Shown here in pieces: positions 29,925-37,918 of a stretch of DNA of 60,042 nucleotides. The position numbers and the translations under genes are program-made. Each line of letters starts with the position of its first letter. Positions within the stretch are counted from its first letter, which is position 1. The notes beneath the pieces are model-generated. The model had not been told where the DNA came from, made no database searches, and saw only the letters and a program-made list of their open reading frames with translations. Source of the DNA: a virus; the IMG/VR virus record IMGVR_UViG_3300047463_000151, positions 1 to 60,042 of that record; one strand, written 5' to 3'.

Positions 29925-32672
29925 ATGCGCGTTATTGGTTCCGTCACGCCTGCTGTGACGATTCGCAAAGAAGAGCCGCGAGTCGGCGGGTGGTTGGCGG
30001 TTCGTCAGCCAGGCGGTGAAGAGCGCGCACGCTACGGAAAGCAGGTCGTAGCGAACCTCTTTGGTGGTTCGTCAGGCGCGATGGCCTACGCACAGCGAAG
30101 CCAGCGTCTTTTGACCGCCGAACAGCTTTGGCAAGTGTATCAGCGTACCGCTGACGTTCGTGCCGCAGTCGATGGTGTCGCTCGTCGTGTTTCGACTTGG
30201 GATTGGATTGTAGAACCGACCGACGCATTCTCACATGACCCCGTAGCACAGCAAATGTGTGAGGACTACACGCGATTTCTTGCCGTTCCGAATGAAGACG
30301 GGGAAACATGGCAAGAGGTCATTCATAAGATCGCGCTTGATCAACTTATCTATGATGTCGGTGTGATTGAGCACGTTTTTGATACGGTGATTGTCGACGG
30401 CGAGCCGAAGCCGGGCACGAACCTGAAAGAACTGACGGCTCTGCGCGGCGCTAACGTACACAAGATCCTCGATAATCATGGGAAGCTACTGCGTTACGTC
30501 CAAGACCAGTTCATCAACACTGGATTTGGGCTGACCGCCGACTACGATAGCGCAACGGCGACCTTCTTTGAGCCGCGTCAGATTTCGTTCTTCCCGTTGA
30601 CGCCGAATACGACGACGCCCGAAGCGGTGCCGTTGATCGAGGCTATCGTCAACGAGGTCATCACGATTCTGAACTCCGCTGAACACGCGATGCTGGCGTT
30701 TGACTCGGACGAACTTCCGCCCGGTATCGTGTTCTTGGCGGGTATTGCGGGTAAGGCCGCTGAGGCTGCTAAGGCTGACCTTCAGAATATGCGCGGCAAA
30801 GACCATAAGGTTCGCGTCATGACCAGCGCGGACCCGCAAGCCAGCGGTGCTAAGTGGGTGGAGTTCCGTCGTTCGCAAAAGGACGTTGACTTTGTGAACG
30901 TGGTCAAGGAAATCCGCCGCACGATTTGGCGCGTATTTGGCGTATTGCCGGTTGAAATGGGTGCGACCGAGAACGTGCCGAAGGCGGTTGGACAGGTCCA
31001 ACTCGACGTATCGGCCTCGCATTTGATTGGTCCGATGTTGGAGCACATCGAAAACAAGGTTAATGCGCGTATTTTGCCATTGCTCGCAGGCGACCCGCTA
31101 CGTGCGCGTATGGTGCGCTTCCGCTTCGACCGTGAAGCCAAACTGACGCCAGCAGAAGAACAGGACCGTAGCCAAGCGATTGGCGCTCTCGTTGATCGTG
31201 GCATCATCACCCGCAACGAAGCTCGCCGACGTATGGGCGAGTCTCCGGTGCTTGGCGGCGACGTAGTGACGCTGACGACGGGCCAAGGCGTTCTGTTACT
31301 GACGGACATCGTGGGCCTTACCGGGCCATTGAGTCCCGGTGGAGGCGATGGCGGTGCTCCACCGCAGCCCATCACGCCTCAGAATCTCTACCCAGATACG
31401 GCTGAGATGGCTGTGGGGGATACAGACCCCACAAATTTTCCCAAGCGGGGCGATGACCGAAAGGTTTCGCTCCGCAATAGCGACTATGGCGTGTTTGACC
31501 CTGACTTTGCCGAAGACCTCCGTACCAACTGGCCGGAAATCTGGAAGCGCGGTGGCAACATTCTTGGCAATACGCAGTATCGACGGCTGAAACCCGTTGT
31601 AGAGCGTGGCGGTGCCGTGGAAACGACGACCGAAGAACAAGCGGTGCGCTTACGAGAAGCATGGTCAGCTCGTCACTTTGGCGACCATCGTTTGCCGGGT
31701 GTTGTCGCGCTTATCAAGTGGTTCACGGTTGGCGAAATCGGCGAACTGGAAATGAAGGCGGTTATCCGTGCTGAAAAGCAACGGCTGCAAAAGCGTTCCG
31801 TGGAGCGTGCGTTGCCGTCTGCGTGGCGTGGCGATGGTCCATTCGCCGATGTGCGGACGCTGGACCTGGAAGAACTTTCTGACCTCGTAGACGCCTACCA
31901 AGACGAAGTAGACGGACTTTGGGAAGAAACGACTGCTGCAGTGGCGGCTATCTTCTTGGCCTATTGGACTCGCGGCGGGATTACCCCCGATGCGGCTACT
32001 CAAGCGCAACAACGCATCGCCGCTGAATTGGCGAAGTTGGAAGATAAGTGGTCGCTCGTTACGCAGTCCTACTACCGTGAAGCCGCTGCCGTAGGCGGTG
32101 ATGCGGCGATGGCGTGGACGGGTGGCTCGCAAGATGCCAACATTGACGGTGCGGCGGAACTCTACCACCAGCAAGCAATGTCGTGGCTCCGTAGTCCAGG
32201 CGGTCTAATGATGGACGTTGAGTCCCGCATCCTCGAAACGCTGTCTAGCCTGACGCGCAGTAGCGACGTACCGTTGTCGGGCTTTGATACCGAAGATAGC
32301 GCGGCGCTGGCTACGACTGCGGTTGTAGCAGCACTAGCAGCTAATGCTTTCCGCGTTCACAATTACAGCGGCAAGCTGGTCCTCGTTGCGAATGAGGCCG
32401 CTAACCGCGTCGTCGGTGCGAATCCGAGCATCGTAGATGGCGAAAATGGCGCAGTAGCCGGTGAGTGGTTCGTCCAGTGGGTGGCGGTTGCTGATGATCG
32501 AACTTGCCCCGACTGCATGGAACAGCACGGTTTACCGGCGCGTCCAGTTTCCGAGCTTGTGACATATCCCGGTGGAGATACGCGCTGTGGTGCGCGTTGC
32601 CGCTGCGTCCTCGTTTATTGGACGAAAGACGAAGTAGACGCTGGAATGGCTGCGGATTTTCAAATCGAATAG
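29925..32672 (+). CDS. Portal protein fused to MuF-like minor head protein
   Basis: 915 residues. Residues about 1-440 are the portal: TAEQLWQVYQRTADVRAAVD, a wing and stem region, and VKEIRRTIWRVFGVLPVEMG. A conserved insert at about 512-620 (EIWKRGGNILGN, REAWSARHF, GVVALIKW) recurs in other phage head proteins but I cannot name it. The end is a Mu gpF-type C-terminus, with CPDC (C861, C864) and CGARCRCVLVYW. The portal is the dodecameric DNA gate; MuF proteins are few-copy head proteins, so a full fusion is notable. GGAGG is four bases before ATG 29925. Confidence 0.85.
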   Translation: MRVIGSVTPAVTIRKEEPRVGGWLAVRQPGGEERARYGKQVVANLFGGSSGAMAYAQRSQRLLTAEQLWQVYQRTADVRAAVDGVARRVSTWDWIVEPTDAFSHDPVAQQMCEDYTRFLAVPNEDGETWQEVIHKIALDQLIYDVGVIEHVFDTVIVDGEPKPGTNLKELTALRGANVHKILDNHGKLLRYVQDQFINTGFGLTADYDSATATFFEPRQISFFPLTPNTTTPEAVPLIEAIVNEVITILNSAEHAMLAFDSDELPPGIVFLAGIAGKAAEAAKADLQNMRGKDHKVRVMTSADPQASGAKWVEFRRSQKDVDFVNVVKEIRRTIWRVFGVLPVEMGATENVPKAVGQVQLDVSASHLIGPMLEHIENKVNARILPLLAGDPLRARMVRFRFDREAKLTPAEEQDRSQAIGALVDRGIITRNEARRRMGESPVLGGDVVTLTTGQGVLLLTDIVGLTGPLSPGGGDGGAPPQPITPQNLYPDTAEMAVGDTDPTNFPKRGDDRKVSLRNSDYGVFDPDFAEDLRTNWPEIWKRGGNILGNTQYRRLKPVVERGGAVETTTEEQAVRLREAWSARHFGDHRLPGVVALIKWFTVGEIGELEMKAVIRAEKQRLQKRSVERALPSAWRGDGPFADVRTLDLEELSDLVDAYQDEVDGLWEETTAAVAAIFLAYWTRGGITPDAATQAQQRIAAELAKLEDKWSLVTQSYYREAAAVGGDAAMAWTGGSQDANIDGAAELYHQQAMSWLRSPGGLMMDVESRILETLSSLTRSSDVPLSGFDTEDSAALATTAVVAALAANAFRVHNYSGKLVLVANEAANRVVGANPSIVDGENGAVAGEWFVQWVAVADDRTCPDCMEQHGLPARPVSELVTYPGGDTRCGARCRCVLVYWTKDEVDAGMAADFQIE

Positions 32673-32764
32673 TGCCGTAGCCATTTGACGAATACCCTTG
32701 TATAGCGGTAGCCTAAGGAAGATTGTGCAGTGACACGCTGCGCCTATCGTACTAAGGGTTGCCC

Positions 32765-34633
32765 ATGACGACGGAAAACTTCAAATTCTTGAACGACCTC
32801 GATGTGGCAAAGCCTGACGAGGTTCTGGAAAACGGTAGCAAGGTCTATACAGTCCGCTGCCGTCACCCGTTCTCTGGTTTGGACTTCATTCAGACGCGCC
32901 GCATGGAAACCCCGGCCAAGGCTGAGCGGGTCATCATCGACAGCGGCGAAGGCGAAAAACTCGACCCGTCTGCGACCAAGAATCCGAACCGCGATGAAGT
33001 GGATTTGGAGAACCCGGTCCTTTTTGGTACGTCGTCCTCGACCAGCGTTGACTTCTACGGCACCGAAATGTCGAAGGATGCGCTGGAACAGATGGCGCAG
33101 CAAATGTCCCGTGAAGGCGGTATTCCGTACCTTCCACGCCATAATAACGGCATGAACGGTGCTGTGGAGTGGGACGAAGTGATGGGCCGCACGGTGGGCG
33201 CGAAGGTCGTTCGCGTCGATGGCGTCAAGTCTGCTTTCAATGCCTCCGAGGACCAGTATGTGCTTCAGACCGAAGTGCTGCTGTTCAAGGACGACCCCTA
33301 CGCGCAAAAAATGATTCGCGCCTTGGGTCGCGGCGACAAGATTGGTCAGTCCATCGGTGGCTGGTTCACCCAGTTGCAGTTCGTTCAGAACAGCGACAAA
33401 GAAATTGAGAGGGTTATCGTGCGCGGCATTGAACTCGATCATTTGGCGGCGACCCGTGCGCCTGCGAATCCTGACTCTAACGATCTCGCGATGCTGCGGG
33501 CTGCGGCTCGTAGCGTGCTTTCGCAGTTGCCGAAACCGCAATCCGAACGCGCTATTACGGATTATGCGGACTTCCCGCTTGCTCCTGAGAATACGCCGTG
33601 GTCTTGGGTTGCGGCTGACCAAGATGCGGTTCTCGGCCCGAACATGGATTGGGAACGATACAAGCGCGTCCATGCGTACTACGATCCGCAGCAAGCAGAC
33701 TTGAAGCAAGGCTACAAGTTGCCGTTTGCTAAGGTTATCGATGGTCGAATTCATGCAGTTTGGCGTGGCGTGGCGGCGGTCATGGGTATCCTGTTGGGGG
33801 CTCGTGGTGGGGTGGACATCAGCGATGCCGACCGTCGCCGCGCCTACGACCTTATGGTTCGTTACTACGAGCGTTTTGGGAAAACGCCACCGGAGTTCCG
33901 TACTCGCACTGAGCCGGAAATCCGTCACATTCTCGCTATCGAAGACCACCCTGACCACTATTGGGTCAAGTTCGCGAAGATGGCGGAAGGCGAGCAGCAA
34001 GACCCGATGATGGACAGCCCCGCTGCTGATGAGCAGGCGGCGAACGACCCGGCTGAAGATATGGCCGAAGGCGAGGTCGAAGCGCAGCCTAAGATTGAAG
34101 TTTCCGTTGAAGTTTACAGCGTAGGGGCAGATGCCCCGGTTGTTGAGAACTCCCGCAATTTCGCGGGTGATACCCAAGTGGAGCGCAAGATGTCTGACAT
34201 CAACATCGATGCCCTCGCCGCCCTTCTCGATAGCAAACTGGCTCCGCTTGCCGAGCGTGTCGCCCAGCTTGAAGTCGCGAAGGCTCCGAAGGCTGAATCC
34301 GTTGAGGACCGTCTCGCTGCTGCGGAGGCTCGCGCCGCCGCTGCGGAAGGCAAACTCAATACCATCCTTACCTCGTCTCACCGCGTTGGTCGTTCGATGC
34401 CGGGTCAGGTCGGTGGCGGCTTGCAGGCTGCTCACGGTCTGAAGGGCGTTGTCGAGGCGAACCGTGCGAAGAACTCGCTGGTTGCGACCGTCGCCGAACA
34501 CATGGTCGATGGCCTCAACAAGCGCGGCGAGCACATCCCCGCTGACCTTCCGATGCAGCTTGGCAACCTTTTGGAAGCCGCTGTTGCCGAAGGGTTGATT
34601 ACCACCCCCGAAACCCGCTCTGCGTGGTCGTGA
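32765..34633 (+). CDS. Prohead serine protease with C-terminal scaffold
   Basis: 622 residues. The HK97-like prohead protease has catalytic His in YLPRHNN (H126) and Ser in GQSIGG (S196), followed by HLAATRAPANP typical of the family. Residues about 270-410 (KRVHAYYDP, YKLPFAKVIDG, ARGGVDI) are a domain often attached to such proteases. The last 147 residues are a charged coiled coil expected of a scaffold. It matures the procapsid by cleaving scaffold and capsid delta regions. AAGGG lies before ATG 32765. Confidence 0.85.
   Translation: MTTENFKFLNDLDVAKPDEVLENGSKVYTVRCRHPFSGLDFIQTRRMETPAKAERVIIDSGEGEKLDPSATKNPNRDEVDLENPVLFGTSSSTSVDFYGTEMSKDALEQMAQQMSREGGIPYLPRHNNGMNGAVEWDEVMGRTVGAKVVRVDGVKSAFNASEDQYVLQTEVLLFKDDPYAQKMIRALGRGDKIGQSIGGWFTQLQFVQNSDKEIERVIVRGIELDHLAATRAPANPDSNDLAMLRAAARSVLSQLPKPQSERAITDYADFPLAPENTPWSWVAADQDAVLGPNMDWERYKRVHAYYDPQQADLKQGYKLPFAKVIDGRIHAVWRGVAAVMGILLGARGGVDISDADRRRAYDLMVRYYERFGKTPPEFRTRTEPEIRHILAIEDHPDHYWVKFAKMAEGEQQDPMMDSPAADEQAANDPAEDMAEGEVEAQPKIEVSVEVYSVGADAPVVENSRNFAGDTQVERKMSDINIDALAALLDSKLAPLAERVAQLEVAKAPKAESVEDRLAAAEARAAAAEGKLNTILTSSHRVGRSMPGQVGGGLQAAHGLKGVVEANRAKNSLVATVAEHMVDGLNKRGEHIPADLPMQLGNLLEAAVAEGLITTPETRSAWS
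34190..34633 (+). CDS. Internal in-frame scaffold protein, 147 aa
   Basis: An in-frame ATG at 34190 (MSDINIDALAALLDSKLAPL) has GGAG six bases upstream inside the protease gene. Its product would be exactly the coiled-coil part (LAERVAQLEVAK, VEDRLAAAEARAAAAEGK). Lambda makes its scaffold Nu3 from an internal start in the protease gene C in the same way. Confidence 0.6.
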   Translation: MSDINIDALAALLDSKLAPLAERVAQLEVAKAPKAESVEDRLAAAEARAAAAEGKLNTILTSSHRVGRSMPGQVGGGLQAAHGLKGVVEANRAKNSLVATVAEHMVDGLNKRGEHIPADLPMQLGNLLEAAVAEGLITTPETRSAWS

Positions 34634-34640
34634 GGCAACA

Positions 34641-35624
34641 ATGAAAAGCGAATTCCAATGGGCGTCGTTTGACCCCTCTCGCCGTGAAGCGTTTGAGCGT
34701 GCCATCACCGTTTCCGGTGCGGGCAACGTGCTTCTCCAGACCTTCATCAACAAAACCGTTCAGCAAATCTCGAACCGCGAAGAAGGCGTCTACTCGACCC
34801 TCGCTCGTCGTCCGGGTCAGGGCAACGGTGCCTATATCAATCAGCGTTCTGAGCCGGGCACGCTCGCTCAGTGGGTGAATGATACGGACTCGATCAGTGA
34901 GTTCACCGGCGCTTACGCTCAGAAGTCCTTCCTGTACCGCACGCTCGCGACCAAGGGTCGTGTGACGCGCTACATGCAGGCTCAGGGCCGTAGCTACGGC
35001 GACATCCTCGCTGGCGAAATGGCGGCTAAGGCCGCTGACTTCGCTGCCGCGATGGAATCCGCCCTCGTTATCGGCAACAACGCGGCGACCCCGAAGCAGT
35101 TTGATGGCCTCATCACGCTCGCCCAGGAAACCTCGTCGCAAATCATCCTTCAGACGACCGCTGCCGGTGGTGATGCGTTCACCCTCGAAAAGTTGGATGA
35201 AGCGATTGACGCGGTGAAGGGTTCGGGCTCCCGCTCGGACATCCTTATCTTCGCGTCCCGCAAGGGTCGTCGCTTGATCAATGCGGCTCTCCAGAGCCAG
35301 CAGATGTTCAACGACATGACGGAAATCGCGGCGGGCTTCCGAGTTCGCACCTACGACGGTATCCCGTTGGTCACGACCACCGGAATGCCCGACACCCTGA
35401 CCTTCAACGGGTCTAAGGTGTCTGCGTTCTCGGGCGCTGCGACCACCGCCATCTGCGTCGTCAATACCCGCGACATCTACATCGAAGAACTGACCCCGCT
35501 GACGGTTATGCCGCTTGCGAAGTCGTCCTCGCAGTACGATGAATTCGATATGTTTGCGGACGCGGTGCTTGTCGCTGCGAACCCGCTTGCCATGTCGGTG
35601 CTCGTCGGTATCGACGCGGCCTGA
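34641..35624 (+). CDS. Major capsid protein (HK97 fold)
   Basis: 327 residues in the expected place after protease/scaffold. Features fitting the fold: an N-terminal arm, a long spine helix (SYGDILAGEMAAKAADFAAA), a glycine-rich loop region, and the C-terminal strand region with GIPLVTTTGMP and a terminal SVLVGIDAA. GAGG precedes ATG. A strong terminator follows, consistent with high expression. Assignment rests on context and pattern. Confidence 0.85.
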   Translation: MKSEFQWASFDPSRREAFERAITVSGAGNVLLQTFINKTVQQISNREEGVYSTLARRPGQGNGAYINQRSEPGTLAQWVNDTDSISEFTGAYAQKSFLYRTLATKGRVTRYMQAQGRSYGDILAGEMAAKAADFAAAMESALVIGNNAATPKQFDGLITLAQETSSQIILQTTAAGGDAFTLEKLDEAIDAVKGSGSRSDILIFASRKGRRLINAALQSQQMFNDMTEIAAGFRVRTYDGIPLVTTTGMPDTLTFNGSKVSAFSGAATTAICVVNTRDIYIEELTPLTVMPLAKSSSQYDEFDMFADAVLVAANPLAMSVLVGIDAA

Positions 35625-35655
35625 TAGGCTGCTGGCGCACCCAAGCAAGTGCGGA

Positions 35656-35690
35656 GGCTCGGTGGTTATCCCACCGGGCCTTTTGCATAT
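35656..35690 (+). terminator. Rho-independent terminator after the capsid gene
   Basis: GGCTCGGTGG (35656-35665) pairs with CCACCGGGCC (35671-35680) with one G-T pair and a five-base loop, then TTTTGCATAT. A weak promoter-like pair TTGCAT, 18 bases, TATTGT (35683-35712) follows. Confidence 0.85.
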
Positions 35691-35729
35691 TTGGGGCCTT
35701 TGTGGTTATTGTAGCGGTGGAGGTACGAG

Positions 35730-36200
35730 ATGCCCGTGGTTACGCCTGTCCAGATTCCGAATCCGCAAACGTGGAGCCGTGCGCTTCGTCGCTACGACCG
35801 CGACCCGCGCCATCCGTATCTGTACTCTGGCTATGACTGCGCGGTAAAAGCGAAGCCCGTTGAAATCGAAGGCACGCTCGCGCCGACACTATTCTTTCCA
35901 CTTGGCAAAGAAGAATCCGCTAAACGTGCAGCGAAGCTCGGATGGATTGATGAAACCGACCGCGTGCGTGCCGAAGGGTTCAAGTTCGTTCACCTCCAAG
36001 GGACTGCGTTGGTGGACTTTTTGGAAACGCTCGGGTGGAATGAAATCCGCAAGCTCGGGAAGGCCCTCGGCGTCGTCGGGACACATGAACGCGGTGCGCT
36101 GACGGCCCTCGTCGTTGACTTGGTTGACAAGCGCGGTGGTATCCGTGCAATAGACTGTTTGCACACCGAAGCCTTGGCTGCTGAGGCCGTCGCTCCGTAA
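35730..36200 (+). CDS. Hypothetical head-region protein, 156 aa
   Basis: GGAGG before ATG. The end (WNEIRKLGKALGVVGTHERG) looks like a short helix-extended-helix segment of SAP-like type, weakly. It follows the capsid gene, so a head decoration or connector-related role is possible. Confidence 0.55.
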   Translation: MPVVTPVQIPNPQTWSRALRRYDRDPRHPYLYSGYDCAVKAKPVEIEGTLAPTLFFPLGKEESAKRAAKLGWIDETDRVRAEGFKFVHLQGTALVDFLETLGWNEIRKLGKALGVVGTHERGALTALVVDLVDKRGGIRAIDCLHTEALAAEAVAP

Positions 36201-36211
36201 CTGAGGTCCGT

Positions 36212-36826
36212 ATGCCGTTCGCTGAACTCGCTGTGTTGAAGACCATGATGCGGATTCCGTCGTCCGATACGACACGGGATAGCGAACTGCAATTGTACGT
36301 TGATTATGCAAATAGCTATATCTATGACTGTTTCGGCGGTATTTCGGATAGCGTCGTTACGTCCTATACCGACGTTATCAGCGTGGATGATTCACAGCAG
36401 AACTCGCTATGGCTTCGTCGCTATCCGCTGGTATCGGTGACGAGTCTGACTCAAAATGGAAACGTGCTGGACCCGTCGCAATACAGTTACACCGACCTCG
36501 GTTGTATCCGAATGGTGGATGGACTGACGTATTTCCCATTTGGGACGGCGACGGTCAGCGTAACCTACACGGCGGGATTCGCGGTAGGCAATCCCGCGTT
36601 GGGCGAACTGCGCTTGGCAGCGGTTACGCTCGCGGCCTATGCAGCAAACATCGCGGCGAGGTCAGGTATTTCGTCCGAAAAGATTGGTCAGTACAGCTAC
36701 GACATTGGCGCTGCGATGGGTGGCCTCGGTAATACCGCCGCTGGCGGATTCGGTATGCCGCCAATTGTTGAGCGCGTTTTGGCTAAATGGGACCGTCAAT
36801 TCATGGTATTCCCGAATACACACTGA
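36212..36826 (+). CDS. Head-tail connector (gp6-like)
   Basis: 204 residues. Pattern of the HK97 gp6/SPP1 gp15 adaptor type: an N-terminal helical part (LKTMMRIPSSDTTRDSELQL), then RRYPLVSVTSLTQNG and VTYTAGFAVGNPALGELRLA. It would form a ring under the portal. Position fits. Confidence 0.72.
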   Translation: MPFAELAVLKTMMRIPSSDTTRDSELQLYVDYANSYIYDCFGGISDSVVTSYTDVISVDDSQQNSLWLRRYPLVSVTSLTQNGNVLDPSQYSYTDLGCIRMVDGLTYFPFGTATVSVTYTAGFAVGNPALGELRLAAVTLAAYAANIAARSGISSEKIGQYSYDIGAAMGGLGNTAAGGFGMPPIVERVLAKWDRQFMVFPNTH

Positions 36827-36833
36827 GGTAGAT

Positions 36834-37112
36834 ATGCGCTTAGTTCGCCCCTATGTTCGTGGTGAGAAACTGTTTGTAGCGACTCCGACTGAGCGCGTGG
36901 TTTGCTCGGTCGAGGGCAATCTGCTCGTAGCCAACGCCAACACCCGTAACGCGCAACTGTTGCTTCAAAAGATCCACGGCTTCGTGGTTGATGAAGTAGT
37001 CGAGGCCCCTCCGGTTATCGCCGAAGAGCCGAAGCCAAAGAAGCCTGCGAAGAAAAAGGCTGACTTGTCAAAAGTTATGGCTGACGTTGCTGCTGCGACG
37101 AGTGAAGAATAA
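36834..37112 (+). CDS. Hypothetical head-tail region protein, 92 aa
   Basis: Beta-rich N-terminus (VRPYVRGEKLFVATPTERVV) and a Lys/Pro-rich tail (EEPKPKKPAKKKADLS). GAGG upstream; its stop overlaps the next ATG (TAATG). A small structural or decoration protein by context. Confidence 0.55.
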   Translation: MRLVRPYVRGEKLFVATPTERVVCSVEGNLLVANANTRNAQLLLQKIHGFVVDEVVEAPPVIAEEPKPKKPAKKKADLSKVMADVAAATSEE

Positions 37113-37642
37113 TGCGCGTCGGAATCGTTGGTTCGCTGACCGATAGCCGCTGCACGCTGTTTCACTACCATGATTTCTTGTTGACGCGGGACGCTGAAGC
37201 GCCTGCGCGGTGGGGTCGCCCTCGGGTAGTGTCGCTGGCTATTCCAGGTATCTTTCGTCGTGATGGCTTGTGCATCGTTCATGGGCCTACACTGGAAAGC
37301 GTAGCGCACCTGTTGAACGCGGATACGACTCCTGACCCGACAGTAGCCATTGTACTCGCGCAGGAGCCCCTTAAAGACGCTGCTGCGTCAGCGGTAGCCT
37401 ATGCCTACCCCGGCCAGACCGTGCGCCTAATAGCGGTCAAGGACGGCGTTGTTTACGAGGCGGGCGACGGGATGATTATCGACCGCAGCAAAGAGCCAAA
37501 ACGCGACGACTACGAAGGCCCGCCTGTAAAGCGTTTGGATCTTCCGCTGGTGGCGGTAAAGCCAAAGAAGAAGGCTGAACCAGCGCCTATCGAAGCGCCT
37601 CCAGAACTCGCGCCACCAGTTGAAGAGAATCCGTCAAGCTAA
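37112..37642 (+). CDS. Hypothetical structural-region protein, 176 aa
   Basis: N-terminal alpha-beta core (MRVGIVGSLTDSR, VAIVLAQEPLKD), then a Lys/Pro/Glu-rich C-terminal tail (KPKKKAEPAPIEAPPELAPP) like that of its neighbour. Convergent overlap of 56 bases with the leftward gene. Confidence 0.6.
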   Translation: MRVGIVGSLTDSRCTLFHYHDFLLTRDAEAPARWGRPRVVSLAIPGIFRRDGLCIVHGPTLESVAHLLNADTTPDPTVAIVLAQEPLKDAAASAVAYAYPGQTVRLIAVKDGVVYEAGDGMIIDRSKEPKRDDYEGPPVKRLDLPLVAVKPKKKAEPAPIEAPPELAPPVEENPSS

Positions 37643-37832
37643 GGTCGCCGTCGTCGGTGCGGACCTCGATGTAGCTATCCATGTACGATGCGACGATTTC
37701 ACCGCTTGCGTAGTAGCGGTTGTTGTTGACGACGACCCAGAACGCATCTTCTACGTCGCCCTTGGTCAGCGAGCGTCCGCATAGGTCCGAAAGAGCGTCT
37801 ACCGCCGACGTAAGGTGAATGAGTGCCCGCAT
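37587..37832 (-). CDS. Leftward small protein inside the structural block, 81 aa
   Basis: MRALIHLTSAVDALSDLCG start with GGAGG four bases before ATG 37832; contains DAFWVVVNNNRYYASGEIV. The only leftward gene in the head/tail region apart from the homing endonuclease, so it must have its own promoter; CTATACAAA upstream is -10-like. A moron-like cargo gene is a fair guess; function unknown. Confidence 0.65.
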   Translation of the reverse strand: MRALIHLTSAVDALSDLCGRSLTKGDVEDAFWVVVNNNRYYASGEIVASYMDSYIEVRTDDGDLSLTDSLQLVARVLEALR

Positions 37833-37918
37833 GATGCCTCCGCTCTTTGTATAGCCGTGCGCTGGTAAATGCGTCGTGGTATGGTGCCGCCAGATGCCCG
37901 CAGAGGCACGGAGGTAGC

